64,000 nucleotides of DNA from UBA3792 sp045114775. Lineage in GTDB: Bacteria > Bacillota > Clostridia > Christensenellales > CAG-138. The notes under the pieces are model-generated. The model was not told the DNA's origin. It saw only the letters and a list, made by a program, of their open reading frames with translations, and did no database searches. Positions 8,358 to 17,283 of this stretch are shown here, one piece after another. The stretch lies in assembly GCA_045114775.1 (NCBI GenBank), contig JBGULC010000010.1, positions 86,677 through 150,676 of the forward strand. The letters run 5' to 3'. Position numbers and translations under genes: made by a program. The number at the start of each line of letters is the position of its first letter. Position 1 is the stretch's first letter.

Positions 8358-9496
8358 TTCCTTTCCTCCATCCACCGGTCCGCAAACGCGTTTCGGAACA
8401 GCACCCGATTTCCCGTCGTGAATACGATCACGCCGAGCGCGATCGCGCCTTTGAACCGTCCGGCAAGCGATACGTCGATGCGCTCGCGCAGCGCGTTCAT
8501 CGTGCCCGCAAGCAGGTCCTTCTCTTCGAGGATGCGCAGCATTTCGTCGGTCGTCACGCAATCGAACATCGCCCGCGCCGTATCCGCGTCCGCGCCTGCG
8601 CGAAGGGCCGCCGCCGCCATAAGCTCCGCACGGCAGTCGCCTTCCCTCGAGTGCGTGTTCATCATGCCGCCGGAAAGCTTTACGAATTTCCCGATATGAC
8701 CGCACAGAAGCGCCTCCGGGAAGCCCTCCGCGATCGCGGCTTCGATCGCCCTGCCGATATAGTTCGAGCATTTCACGACGCGTTCGTCCGCGATCCCGTG
8801 CCGTTCCCTGAGGAAATCCGCCCCGTAGTTGCCGGGCGTCAGCACGAGCCGCGTATCGCCCAAAGCCCTGCGCTGTCGGATCTCCAGAACGATGCTGTCG
8901 ACGAGCGCGTCCTCGCTCATCGGCTCCACGACGCCGCTCGTACCGAGGATCGAGATCCCGCCGAGGATCCCGAGCCGCGGATTGAACGTCTTTTCCGCAA
9001 GCGCGACGCCTTCCGGCACCGAGATCACGACCGAAAGCCCGCCGAAATACTCCCATTCCTCCGCCGCCGCTTCGACCGCCTGCCGGATCATTTCGCGCGG
9101 GACGGGATTGATCGCCGCCTCGCCGATCGCCTGCTTAAGACCGGGCTTTGTCACGCGGCCGACGCCCTCGCCGCCGTCGATCGAGATCCCCTGCGCATCC
9201 GAAACCGCGACCTTTGCGTACACCAGCACGCCGTCGGTCACATCCGGATCGTCGCCGGCATCCTTCCGGATCGCGCAGGAGGCGAAGCCCTTGCCCAAAA
9301 CCGGCTCGAGCACCGGCAGATCGAGGTCGAAGCCCTTGGGCGTTCCGATCGGCACGGTCTTCGGCGCGGCGCCCGAAAGCAGCAGGATCGCCGCCGCCTT
9401 TGCCGCCGCCGCGGCGCAGGTGCCGGTCGTGAAGCCGAAGCGCAGACGTTTGCCGTCCCGTTCGATGAAATGCGTTTCGATGCCGGTCTCAGCCAT
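8354..9496 (-). CDS. cbiD: Cobalt-precorrin-5B C1-methyltransferase CbiD
   Basis: A 380-residue CbiD protein, which methylates C1 in the anaerobic pathway and has no counterpart in the aerobic route, so it fixes the pathway type. The N-terminal FGFTTGTCAAAAAKAA and the later GGISILGTSGVVEPMSEDA, CSNYIGRAIEAA and LCGHIGKFVKLSGGMMNTHS are the family hallmarks. Length is normal. It starts inside the end of cobD (eight-base overlap) and ends inside the start of cbiL. Confidence 0.96.
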   Translation of the reverse strand: MAETGIETHFIERDGKRLRFGFTTGTCAAAAAKAAAILLLSGAAPKTVPIGTPKGFDLDLPVLEPVLGKGFASCAIRKDAGDDPDVTDGVLVYAKVAVSDAQGISIDGGEGVGRVTKPGLKQAIGEAAINPVPREMIRQAVEAAAEEWEYFGGLSVVISVPEGVALAEKTFNPRLGILGGISILGTSGVVEPMSEDALVDSIVLEIRQRRALGDTRLVLTPGNYGADFLRERHGIADERVVKCSNYIGRAIEAAIAEGFPEALLCGHIGKFVKLSGGMMNTHSREGDCRAELMAAAALRAGADADTARAMFDCVTTDEMLRILEEKDLLAGTMNALRERIDVSLAGRFKGAIALGVIVFTTGNRVLFRNAFADRWMEERK

Positions 9497-10538
9497 GCAA
9501 AACCTCCGTGATCGCCGCGATCAGCGCGGCGTTTTCCTCGTGCGTGCGCACCGCGATCCGCACGTCGCCCGTTTCAAGCCCGCGGTAGTTGGCGCAGTCG
9601 CGCACCAGGATCCCGCGCCGCAGCAGTTCTTCATACAGCGTCGGCACGCCGGACAGCAGCAGATAATTCGCGTCGCCCGGCAGAACGGACACGCCGAGTG
9701 CGGAAAGCGCCCGAATGAGATACGGTTTTTCTGTCGCAAACAGAGCGCGCGTCCTCTGCGCCCAGTCCGGGCAGCGCAGAGCGGCGAGCCCCGCGGCCTG
9801 CGCGACGGTCGAGACGTTCCACGGCTGCGCCGTTTCGGACATCTTCCGCAAAAGCTTTCTGTTCTTCGAGACCGCATAGCCGAGCCGTACGCCCGCCATG
9901 CCGTAGGTCTTGGTAAACGCTCTGAGGATCAGCGCGCGATCGCCGTCCCTGAGCGAGCCGATCAGCGAAAACGCCTTGTCTTCGTCGCAGAGGTCGACGA
10001 AGCATTCGTCCAGAAACAGCCATGTGCCGGTCTCCCGGCAGCGGTCGAGAATCCGCAACAGCAGATCGGGATCGACGCTCTGCCCGGTCGGATTGTTCGG
10101 CGAACAGAGCAGCAGCGTGTCCGTATCCTCCTTGATCGCGTCGAGAATGCGGTCGGTGACCCGAAAGCCGTTCGCCCGCTCAAGCGGATAGAACGTCGGG
10201 TCGACATTCTGCGCAAGAAGCGCGGTCTCGTACTCCGCAAACGACGGCACGGGCAGCAGCGCGGCGCCCGGCTTCAGCGCCGAAACGAACGAGAAGATCA
10301 GCTCGGCCGCGCCGTTGCCGCAGAGGACCTCCTCCTTCAGAACGCCGTGCCGCGCCGCAAGCGCCTCGCGAAGCGGCATGCAGTACGGGTCCGGGTAGCG
10401 GTCGACTTCATCCGCCGCGGCGCGGATCGCCGCCTTGACGGGCTCCGGCGTGCCGTACGGATTGACGTTCGCCGAAAAGTCGAGCGTGACGCGGTTCTGA
10501 TAGATATCGCCGCCATGCACATAGTCCTTGAGGATCAT
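9489..10538 (-). CDS. cobD: L-threonine-O-3-phosphate decarboxylase CobD (PLP enzyme)
   Basis: A 349-residue fold-type I PLP enzyme of the histidinol-phosphate aminotransferase family. Its position between cbiB and cbiD indicates the CobD role: decarboxylation of L-threonine phosphate to (R)-1-amino-2-propanol phosphate, the linker of the nucleotide loop. Visible features are the start MILKDYVHGGDIYQ, LCGNGAAELIFSF, SPNNPTGQSVD, LFLDECFVDL (aspartate against the pyridine nitrogen) and the Schiff-base lysine in LRAFTKTYGMAGVRLGYAV. By sequence alone a HisC role cannot be excluded, but the operon makes CobD far more likely. Confidence 0.92.
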   Translation of the reverse strand: MILKDYVHGGDIYQNRVTLDFSANVNPYGTPEPVKAAIRAAADEVDRYPDPYCMPLREALAARHGVLKEEVLCGNGAAELIFSFVSALKPGAALLPVPSFAEYETALLAQNVDPTFYPLERANGFRVTDRILDAIKEDTDTLLLCSPNNPTGQSVDPDLLLRILDRCRETGTWLFLDECFVDLCDEDKAFSLIGSLRDGDRALILRAFTKTYGMAGVRLGYAVSKNRKLLRKMSETAQPWNVSTVAQAAGLAALRCPDWAQRTRALFATEKPYLIRALSALGVSVLPGDANYLLLSGVPTLYEELLRRGILVRDCANYRGLETGDVRIAVRTHEENAALIAAITEVLHG

Positions 10539-11524
10539 AGTCCGAGCCCTCCGAAATACGCAAGCGGCAGCAGGATCGCCTCGAACAGAACGAGCAGCAG
10601 AACGCTTGCGCCGTACATCAGCTTTGCGGTACGCTTTACGTCCGCCCGTTCGATCGGACGGTCGGGATCGCCGATCGTCGGCTTCTCCACGCGCTTTCCG
10701 AAATAGCTTGCGGGTCCTGCAAGCTCAATATGCAGCGCGCCCGCCGCGACCGATTCGGTCTGCGCGGAGTTCGGGCTTGCGTGCTTTCTGCGATCGCGCC
10801 GCCAGATGCGGAACGCGTTCTTTCCGTCAAGCTTCAGAAGCGGACAAACTGCGATCATGGCAAGTGCGGAAAGCCTTGCCGGGATATAATTCACGACGTC
10901 GTCGAGCTTCGCCGCGGCGCGTCCGAAGTAAAGATAACGCTCGTTTTTGTAGCCGATCATCGAATCCATCGTGTTGATCGCCTTATAAAAGAATCCGCCG
11001 ACCGCGCCGAACAGGACCATAAAGAGCATCGGCGCGATCACGCCGTCCGAGGCGTTCTCCGCCACGGTTTCGACCGCAGCCTTCAGTACCTGCTCCTCGG
11101 AAAGACGTTCCGTATCGCGGCCAACGAGCATCGCGATCTGCTTCCGTCCGGCTTCGAGTCCGTCCGCTTCGAGCGCTTTGACCACCTTGTTCGCTTCCTT
11201 TTGCAGACACCTTGCCGCAAAGCACTGCCAGCACATGATGCTGCTCACGGCAAAATATGCCCACGGAGAAAGCTTAAAAAGCCCGAACAGGACGCCGAAG
11301 CTCACGCCCGCCGACAGCAGCGGAACGATGATCGCGGTCAAAAGTCCCGCCGCGAACGCGCCGCGGTCGGTCTTCGGAAACGCCCTGCGAAGCGTTTTTT
11401 CCGAAAATGAAATCAGCTTGCCGATCAGCACGACCGGATGCGGAAGCCAATGGGGATCGCCGAGGATGCAGTCGATCAGAAAGCCCGCAAGAACGGACAG
11501 CAGCGTCAGTACAAAAAGGGTCAT
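10535..11524 (-). CDS. cbiB: Adenosylcobinamide-phosphate synthase CbiB
   Basis: A 329-residue polytopic membrane protein that joins aminopropanol phosphate to adenosyl-cobyric acid. The N-terminus (LLSVLAGFLIDCILGDPHWLPHPV) has the family-defining FLIDCILGDP and H-P-V motifs, and later ENASDGVIAPMLFMVLFGAVGG and NTMDSMIGYKNERY are equally typical. About five hydrophobic segments are visible. The start overlaps the ABC ATPase stop and the stop overlaps the cobD start. CobD upstream in the pathway makes its substrate. Confidence 0.95.
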   Translation of the reverse strand: MTLFVLTLLSVLAGFLIDCILGDPHWLPHPVVLIGKLISFSEKTLRRAFPKTDRGAFAAGLLTAIIVPLLSAGVSFGVLFGLFKLSPWAYFAVSSIMCWQCFAARCLQKEANKVVKALEADGLEAGRKQIAMLVGRDTERLSEEQVLKAAVETVAENASDGVIAPMLFMVLFGAVGGFFYKAINTMDSMIGYKNERYLYFGRAAAKLDDVVNYIPARLSALAMIAVCPLLKLDGKNAFRIWRRDRRKHASPNSAQTESVAAGALHIELAGPASYFGKRVEKPTIGDPDRPIERADVKRTAKLMYGASVLLLVLFEAILLPLAYFGGLGL

Positions 11525-12651
11525 ACCGTGACCCCCTTTATGACCGCGTCTGCGTCGACAAGGATCCCCGCCGATTCTGCCGCTTCATATAAAGCACGAT
11601 TCGCCGCGTTCGTCTCGCCGAACGACGGCACGGTGCAAACGACCCTGCCGATCTCCAGCATCCGCGCTTTCGCCGCTTCGACGTCGGCCGCGGACGGCAC
11701 GGCGAATGCGGGCACGTAAAAGAGCGCCGCCGCCAAAGCCTTCGCAACCGGATGATCGAGGTCGCTGCTTGACAAAATCCCAGCCGCAAACGGCACGCCC
11801 GCCCGCTGCAAGGCGCGGTACACGGGAACGCCGCTGCCGCCGCCGCCGATCACAAAGACCCGCGGCTCGCCCGAAACGGCGGGAAGCTCCACGCTGCCGA
11901 ACAGCGCGTTGAAGCTGCCGCGCTCGACGCCGTACAGCGCGGTGATGTATTCGTCGGTGAAGATCTCCTCGGGCACGCCGCAGCGATCGATCCGGTCGTG
12001 CGCAACGCATACCACGCGGTCGGAGACCTTTTCGGCAAGATCCAGCTCGTGCAGGGACAGGATGACCGCGACGTTTCTTTCGCGTACCATGCGCTTCAGA
12101 ATGTCCAGAAGCTCCAGCTTATGCTTGACGTCGAGGAAGGACGTCGGCTCGTCCAACACGATGATCTCAGGCTGCTGCGCGATCGCGCGGGCTAAAAGGA
12201 TCCTCTGCCGCTGACCGTCGGAGATCGCGGTAAACGGCCTCTTTGCGTAGTCCTCCGCATGCACGGTCGCGATCGCCTCGTCGACGATCCGCCGATCCTC
12301 CGCATTCAGGATGCCGAGCGCACCTGTGTACGGATAGCGTCCGGTCGCCGCAACGTCCCAGCAGGTCAGAAGCTCGCCGCGGATGCGCTCGGTCATGACG
12401 ATCGCAAGCTTTTTCGCAATGTCGCGCTCGCGCATGGCCGCCATGTCGCGCCCGTCGAGCACGACCGTGCCCGCAAGGAGCCTGAGCTCCTTGATCATGC
12501 TTTTCAGGATCGTGGACTTGCCGGCGCCGTTCGGTCCGATCAGCGTCAGGATCTCGCCGCGGCGCACGCCGATGTCGATGTTTTCGATCAGCGGTTTGCC
12601 GCCGTAGCCGACGGTCATTCTTTCGGCGGAAATGTAATAGACGTCGCTCAT
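11521..12651 (-). CDS. Corrinoid/iron ABC transporter ATPase with a C-terminal extension
   Basis: A 376-residue ABC ATPase of the FecE/BtuD type. Residues 1-255 form the nucleotide-binding domain: Walker A GPNGAGKST, signature ISDGQRQRILLARAI (an ISDGQ variant of LSGGQ), Walker B IIVLDEPTSFLDV and the switch His in LSLHELDL. Residues about 265-376 form an extra domain starting with FVIGGGGSGVPVYRALQ, which is not part of the transporter fold and looks Rossmann-like. Its role is unknown; a corrinoid-handling or regulatory role is a guess. The start ATG overlaps the permease stop (ATGA). The frame upstream is a permease shadow. Confidence 0.9.
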   Translation of the reverse strand: MSDVYYISAERMTVGYGGKPLIENIDIGVRRGEILTLIGPNGAGKSTILKSMIKELRLLAGTVVLDGRDMAAMRERDIAKKLAIVMTERIRGELLTCWDVAATGRYPYTGALGILNAEDRRIVDEAIATVHAEDYAKRPFTAISDGQRQRILLARAIAQQPEIIVLDEPTSFLDVKHKLELLDILKRMVRERNVAVILSLHELDLAEKVSDRVVCVAHDRIDRCGVPEEIFTDEYITALYGVERGSFNALFGSVELPAVSGEPRVFVIGGGGSGVPVYRALQRAGVPFAAGILSSSDLDHPVAKALAAALFYVPAFAVPSAADVEAAKARMLEIGRVVCTVPSFGETNAANRALYEAAESAGILVDADAVIKGVTV

Positions 12652-13724
12652 CTTCCGCCCTCCTTCTGCCGCCGGAGCATCACCAGGATGACGATCGGCG
12701 CGCCGAAGATCGCCGTGACCGAGCTGATCGAAAGCTCGCTCGAAACGATCGTGCGGGCAATGAGATCGCACAGGAGGCAGAACCCTGCCCCGCCTAAAAA
12801 GCACGCCGGGATCATCACGATCGGCTTTTCGGTCTTGAACAGCCTGCGCATCAGGTGCGGCACCGCAACGCCGACGAAGCTGATCGGTCCGGCAAACGCC
12901 GTAACGCAGGCGGAAAGCACGCCGGAAAGCAGGATCAGCGCCACGCGGAACACCCGGATGTTCACGCCCATATTCTTTGCGTAGACCTCGCCGAGCTGAT
13001 ACGCGCCGATCGGCTTCGAAAGCAGGAACGTCAGCACGAGCGCGGGCAGCACGACGGCGGTCATGACCGCGACGTTCGGCCAGGTGATGCGTGCAAAGCT
13101 GCCCATGGCCCAGTCGTGGAGCTTGACGATGTGCGATTCGTCCGCAAACTGCACGATGAGCTCTGTAATCGCCGAGCAAATATAGCCGATCATGACGCCG
13201 CAGATGACCAAAAGCGACATACGTTTGACCTTATAGGAGACCGCGAGCACAAAGCCCATCGAGAGCATTGCGCCGAGAAACGCCGCAAGGATCAGCGTGA
13301 GCGATCCCACCGCGACGCCGCGGCCGACGAGCAAAATCATCGCGATCGTCATCACAAGCTTTGCGCCGGACGAGACGCCGAGGATGAACGGACCCGCGAT
13401 CGGGTTTGCAAAAAATGTCTGCAGAAGGAAGCCGGAAAGCGCAAGCGCGCCGCCCAATAGGATCGCGGGAACGACGCGCACCATGCGCATATCCATCACG
13501 ATCACGCGGTTCGGGCTTTCGGCATTGAACAGCCCGTCAAGCACCTGGCCCGCGGTCAGCTTCGTGCTGCCGACCGCGATGTTCCAGAGCGCGAAAAGGA
13601 TCAGAAGAACGCCGAGGACCGTGAATCCGACCGGCAGCCGCGCGCGGTCCAAAAAGCGGCAAAACGCGGAAAGGACGGCCTTGATCCGTCCGAAAAAGCC
13701 TGTCTTCCGTTCGCCGTTTTTCAT
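12648..13724 (-). CDS. ABC transporter permease, FecCD/BtuC family
   Basis: A 358-residue polytopic membrane permease of the FecCD family, which moves iron-siderophore, heme or cobalamin. Family features are RMVRVVPAILLGGALALSG (about 80-98), FANPIAGPFILGVSSGAKL, and GPISFVGVAVPHLMRRLF near the C-terminus, the loop that couples to the ATPase. About nine hydrophobic segments are visible. The gene sits between its binding protein and ATPase inside the B12 operon and under the same riboswitch, so cobalamin or cobinamide is the most likely substrate, though a metal chelate is possible. Confidence 0.92.
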   Translation of the reverse strand: MKNGERKTGFFGRIKAVLSAFCRFLDRARLPVGFTVLGVLLILFALWNIAVGSTKLTAGQVLDGLFNAESPNRVIVMDMRMVRVVPAILLGGALALSGFLLQTFFANPIAGPFILGVSSGAKLVMTIAMILLVGRGVAVGSLTLILAAFLGAMLSMGFVLAVSYKVKRMSLLVICGVMIGYICSAITELIVQFADESHIVKLHDWAMGSFARITWPNVAVMTAVVLPALVLTFLLSKPIGAYQLGEVYAKNMGVNIRVFRVALILLSGVLSACVTAFAGPISFVGVAVPHLMRRLFKTEKPIVMIPACFLGGAGFCLLCDLIARTIVSSELSISSVTAIFGAPIVILVMLRRQKEGGR

Positions 13725-13736
13725 ACGCGTCCTCCG

Positions 13737-14891
13737 TTATCCGAGCTTATGCAGATAAACGAGCCCGTCGGTCCCCTCGCCCGACAGCACCCGGTAGAAA
13801 TCGCCGATGAGCGTTCCGAGCCCCATCGGCTCCTGAAAAAGATTCTTCCCCGTGCACCACACGTCGCCGTTCTGCACGGCCCGGCAGTTCTTCAGCACGG
13901 GGCATTTGTCGATGAGCTCCGCGATCGAATAGATCTCGCCGTCGATCGTGCTGTTGTAGATCAGAACGTCCGCGTCCTTCGCGCCCTCGTAGAAGCGCTC
14001 GACCGTCATGTTCACGGTCGACATGGCGCTGTCGGACACGAGATCCGGAAACGCGTAGCTGCCGCCCGCGGTCTCGATCATCTTCACCACGTAGTCGCTG
14101 CTCTTGCGCACATTCACGCTGCCCGTTCCTGTGATATAGAAGAACGCGACGGTCCTGCCGCTCTTCGGCAGGTTTCCGATCGCCTCGGCAGCCTCCGCCT
14201 CGCGGTCGAAGAGCGCCTCCGCGGTCTCTTCCTTTCCGAGCAGCGCGCCGTAGACCTTGATCCACTCCATGCGTCCCAAGGGGTCCGCTTCGTAGCTCGA
14301 CCGCTCGACGAACACCGGGACGCCGCAGCCGTTCAGCTTCTCAATGACCGCCGGGGTATGGTAGATCATCGTCGATTCGATCGCAAGGTCGCAGCCCTCG
14401 GTATAGATGCGCTCGAAATCAGGCGCGCTGTACTTGCCCGCAAACAGCATCTCGCCGCGCTCCATCGCCTCCTGCGCCTCCGGGATCGACCAACCGTCCG
14501 CCTTCGTGCCCGAAAGCCGCACCGAAGAGATCCCGTCGAGCGCGCGGAAAAAGTCCATTGCACTCGTTGCGGCAAGGTACATCCGGTCCAGCGGACGGTA
14601 CGCGACCGCGATATCCGCCGGAAGGTCTATGGGCTTGCCCTTTCCCTCCGGAATGAGAAGCAGCTTGCCGGTCGCGGGGATCGTGATCAGCTCATAGCCC
14701 TCCGTGTACTGCGTAATCGAAAACTCCGTCGCATAGCGCACCGGCGTTTCGGACACGACCGAAAGCGCGCTCCACGCGGGGCCCTCCGGGCGCGTTTCGT
14801 CCACGGATTGTTCGCCGCAGGCAAAGCACAGAATGCAGAAAACAGCGCTGAGGATCAGCGCCGTCAATTTGATTGTCCGCTTCCCGCTCAT
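13737..14891 (-). CDS. ABC transporter substrate-binding lipoprotein (BtuF/FecB-like)
   Basis: A 384-residue extracytoplasmic binding protein with a lipoprotein signal (hydrophobic LTALILSAVFCILCFAC, lipidated Cys about 25). The two-lobed periplasmic-binding fold is suggested by ADIAVAYRPLDRMYLAATSA, DLAIESTMIYHTPAVIEKL and DADVLIYNSTIDGEIYSIAEL. It is the expected partner of the FecCD permease that begins 12 bases downstream. It overlaps the small lipoprotein upstream by four bases. The ligand is inferred to be a corrinoid or metal complex from the riboswitch-controlled operon; no ligand residues were assigned. Confidence 0.88.
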   Translation of the reverse strand: MSGKRTIKLTALILSAVFCILCFACGEQSVDETRPEGPAWSALSVVSETPVRYATEFSITQYTEGYELITIPATGKLLLIPEGKGKPIDLPADIAVAYRPLDRMYLAATSAMDFFRALDGISSVRLSGTKADGWSIPEAQEAMERGEMLFAGKYSAPDFERIYTEGCDLAIESTMIYHTPAVIEKLNGCGVPVFVERSSYEADPLGRMEWIKVYGALLGKEETAEALFDREAEAAEAIGNLPKSGRTVAFFYITGTGSVNVRKSSDYVVKMIETAGGSYAFPDLVSDSAMSTVNMTVERFYEGAKDADVLIYNSTIDGEIYSIAELIDKCPVLKNCRAVQNGDVWCTGKNLFQEPMGLGTLIGDFYRVLSGEGTDGLVYLHKLG

Positions 14892-15304
14892 GACGCGGGC
14901 TTAAGGGTCGCCGCGTCGAACGTGACCGTGTATTCGATCTCGTGCGGCGTGCTCATCGCAACGGTGTCCGCCGTGATCGGAAGCGGCGTTTCAAGCGATT
15001 CGACCGTGACCGTAAATACCGAGTGTCCGTCGACATATTCCGGCGTAAGCTTTTCGCCGCCGACGAGCATATAATCATATTTGTCGCTGCTCCAGACGAG
15101 CTTCACGGCGATCGTTCCGTCCTTCACCGTGACCTCCGCGGGCGACATCAGCTTCGCCTTGCCTGTGCCGCCGGTCAGCGACAGCTCTACCGTATAGCTT
15201 CCGTCCGCGATCGCGGGCTTTTTTTCTTCCGCAGCCTTGCAGCCGAACGCCGTCAGCAGCAAAACGGCTGCCAGGCAGAAAACGATGATCCTCTTTTGAT
15301 TCAT
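14888..15304 (-). CDS. Small lipoprotein of the cobalamin operon
   Basis: A 138-residue lipoprotein with a clear signal (MNQKRIIVFCLAAVLLLTAFGC, lipid Cys22) followed by one beta-rich domain beginning DGSYTVELSLTGGTGKA and containing VWSSDKYDYMLVGGEK and STPHEIEYTVTF. The start was chosen for its strong GGAGG site; the frame continues upstream without support. The domain resembles, by recollection, ligand-binding modules found beside heme or corrinoid importers in clostridia, and the C-terminal 120 residues of the upstream CbiK protein have a similar start (DGVYDAQFVTD). A surface corrinoid- or metal-binding role is inference. Confidence 0.78.
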   Translation of the reverse strand: MNQKRIIVFCLAAVLLLTAFGCKAAEEKKPAIADGSYTVELSLTGGTGKAKLMSPAEVTVKDGTIAVKLVWSSDKYDYMLVGGEKLTPEYVDGHSVFTVTVESLETPLPITADTVAMSTPHEIEYTVTFDAATLKPAS

Positions 15305-15370
15305 ATAATCTTTCCTCCGTATTTTTCGTCGGACGGCCAATGCCCGTCCCAAAGGTGATGCAACAAACAA

Positions 15371-15407
15371 GGCGGCGCGGCATTCCGTGCGGATTCGCCG
15401 TGCCGCC
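15371..15407 (-). terminator. Strong hairpin between cbiK and the ABC genes
   Basis: Two nearly complementary GC-rich arms of 11 bases (GGCGGCACGGC and GCCGCGCCGCC as read on the minus strand) enclose a short loop and are followed by TTGTTTGTTG. This is a partial intrinsic terminator or an mRNA-stabilising stem. It would give the cobaltochelatase transcript a separate 3' end and lower expression of the 15 kb that follow. Confidence 0.6.
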
Positions 15408-15455
15408 CCTCTGTGTTCTATTTTACACGTCTTCTGTCAGAACTGCAAGTACCGA

Positions 15456-17102
15456 TCAGCTCTTTGCGACCGGATTCTGCACGCTGACCTTGTGATCGTA
15501 CCACTTCTCAGACTTGCCGAAGATCGCAAGATCGAAATCCTCGCCGATCGCGGAAACCGGGATATCGAAGCCGTATACTTCTTCGGTCGTGCCGTCGTCG
15601 TAGGTCACGGTGTCAACCGTGGGTTCGAGGAACGTCGCGCCTTCCTTCTGTGCGTCCTCCGCTTTGCCGAGGAACAGCTTGACGATCGACTTCGAAACGA
15701 GGCTGACATGGATGACCATCTGCCCGTCCTTCACAGTCAGAACGCCGAGGCCTTTGCATGCTTCGTTGACGTGGAACATGCTGCTGTCCGTAACAAACTG
15801 CGCGTCATAAACGCCGTCCGCAAGCGCCGCCGTGTTCCCGGCTTCCGGCGCCTTTGCAAGGTTCTCACCGGATTCGATCGCCGCGCCGGTGTGCTCAATG
15901 TACATCTGCTGGATCGCTTCGATGCGGCCGAGACCGGAAATGCACGCTTCGACGCCGTCAAAGTATTTGCTTGCGATGAACCGGGAGATCCAGGATTCCG
16001 GATCATCCATGTCCGCCATGTCGTTGTTTGCATGATCGCCCGCAACGACCATCAGCGGCTGCAGGACGACATTGGTGTAGCCCGCTTCATGCACTGCCTT
16101 GATGATGTTCTCGCAGGAGGTCTCCTCCGGCTCGCCCTCGACCGTACCGATGAACACGTTCTTGTAGCCGAGCTCGTTCATCATGGTCTGCATCTGGGAA
16201 TAGGTGACCTTCGCCTTGTGCGAGGTACCGTGGCCCATGAACACAAACGCAACGCCTTCCGCTTCCGCCGCTTCGAGCGAAGCAAAGCCCTTGGCTTCCA
16301 CCGCGTCTGCCACCGCCGCCTTCGCAACGCGTTCCTTGTCGTTGTTCGTCTCCGTCGCGTCCGCGCCGACCTGGCCGAGCAGCGGCTCCGCAACAACGAT
16401 CCTTTCAATCTTGTCCTGATACTTGGCAACCGCTTCGCAAAGCTCGTCGTATTCCGCGCCGTGCATCAGATGCGTCGGCTGCACAATGAGGTTCTTGACG
16501 CCGTTTTTCACCGCACGCTCAAGCGCCTGATCCATGTTGTCGATGAATTCGCCGTCACGCGCCTGTACATGGTTGATGATGATCTGCGCGGTGAACGCTC
16601 TGCGCACCGCCCAATCCGGGTACGCTGCCTGAAGCGCTGCCTCGATGCCGCCGATGTCCGCAGCGCGGCTCTCGTTGAACGAAGTGCCGAAGCTCACAAC
16701 CAGCAGCTCGTTTTCGCCGATTTCGTCGCCGTTTCTCGGATCGTCCAGAGAAGCGTCGCCGGTGTCTCTGCCGAAGTAATCGGGATCGGCTTCCTCACCC
16801 TCGACGAGCTCCTTCTGCGCGTCGGTCAGCGCATCCCACGCAGCCTTTGCCGCTGCGCACTGCGCGTCGGTGTTCTCGTTGCGCTCCTGCACATAGATCG
16901 CGTCGATCAGCGCCGCGACCTTGTCCGCCGCTTCCTTGTCCGCGTCGGCTGCCGGTTCGGGCTCAGGTTCGGGCTCGGGCTTGGTTTCGGGCGCCTGCGT
17001 GGGCGCCGTTTCATCCTGCTTCTGTTCCGCAGGCTTCGTGCACGCCGCAAACAGCGTGAGCGTCATCGCCATGACCAGAAGCAATGCAATCATCTTTTTC
17101 AT
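15456..17102 (-). CDS. cbiK: Lipoprotein sirohydrochlorin cobaltochelatase CbiK with extra domains
   Basis: A 548-residue lipoprotein whose core is an anaerobic cobaltochelatase, which inserts cobalt into sirohydrochlorin. Order: signal peptide with lipid Cys at about 21, a Pro/Glu-rich linker, a small helical module ending AAWDALTDAQKELV (about 45-95), the CbiK domain (about 115-390), and a beta-rich C-terminal module (about 425-548) starting ADGVYDAQFVTDSSMFH. The CbiK core has VVSFGTSFNESRA, FMGHGTSHKAKV and LQPLMVVAGDHANNDMA; the His of GHG and of GDHA are the catalytic/metal ligands known in the family. CbiK is usually cytoplasmic at about 260 residues; export and doubled length are unusual. 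The start has a GGGAGG site and lies under the riboswitch. Confidence 0.9.
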   Translation of the reverse strand: MKKMIALLLVMAMTLTLFAACTKPAEQKQDETAPTQAPETKPEPEPEPEPAADADKEAADKVAALIDAIYVQERNENTDAQCAAAKAAWDALTDAQKELVEGEEADPDYFGRDTGDASLDDPRNGDEIGENELLVVSFGTSFNESRAADIGGIEAALQAAYPDWAVRRAFTAQIIINHVQARDGEFIDNMDQALERAVKNGVKNLIVQPTHLMHGAEYDELCEAVAKYQDKIERIVVAEPLLGQVGADATETNNDKERVAKAAVADAVEAKGFASLEAAEAEGVAFVFMGHGTSHKAKVTYSQMQTMMNELGYKNVFIGTVEGEPEETSCENIIKAVHEAGYTNVVLQPLMVVAGDHANNDMADMDDPESWISRFIASKYFDGVEACISGLGRIEAIQQMYIEHTGAAIESGENLAKAPEAGNTAALADGVYDAQFVTDSSMFHVNEACKGLGVLTVKDGQMVIHVSLVSKSIVKLFLGKAEDAQKEGATFLEPTVDTVTYDDGTTEEVYGFDIPVSAIGEDFDLAIFGKSEKWYDHKVSVQNPVAKS

Positions 17103-17186
17103 GTTTCTTTCCTCCCTTGGTATTCTCCGGGACGCCTTCGTCCCCCGATGTATGTGATGATTTACATCGCAAAAATCAGCGGTACG

Positions 17187-17215
17187 AAAAAAGCCCTTTA
17201 CCTTTCGGCAAAGAG
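17187..17215 (-). terminator. Intrinsic terminator of the riboswitch expression platform
   Basis: Read on the minus strand, CTCTTTGCC-GAAA-GGTAAAGGG forms a nine-pair stem with a GAAA tetraloop followed directly by CTTTTTTC. It lies between the riboswitch aptamer and the cbiK start, so ligand-dependent transcription termination is the expected mode of control. Confidence 0.8.
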
Positions 17216-17283
17216 ACTGCGTACAAATTGCGCCCCGCAAGCAGAGCAACGGTACGATCAATCCCTCGTGATCCGGAAAATTG

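Noticed and set aside
231..16900. Many long plus-strand open frames opposite the cobalamin genes
   Set aside because: They are antisense shadows typical of GC-rich DNA: Arg/Ala/Pro-rich, no ribosome binding sites, no family resemblance, and they cover genes of known function.
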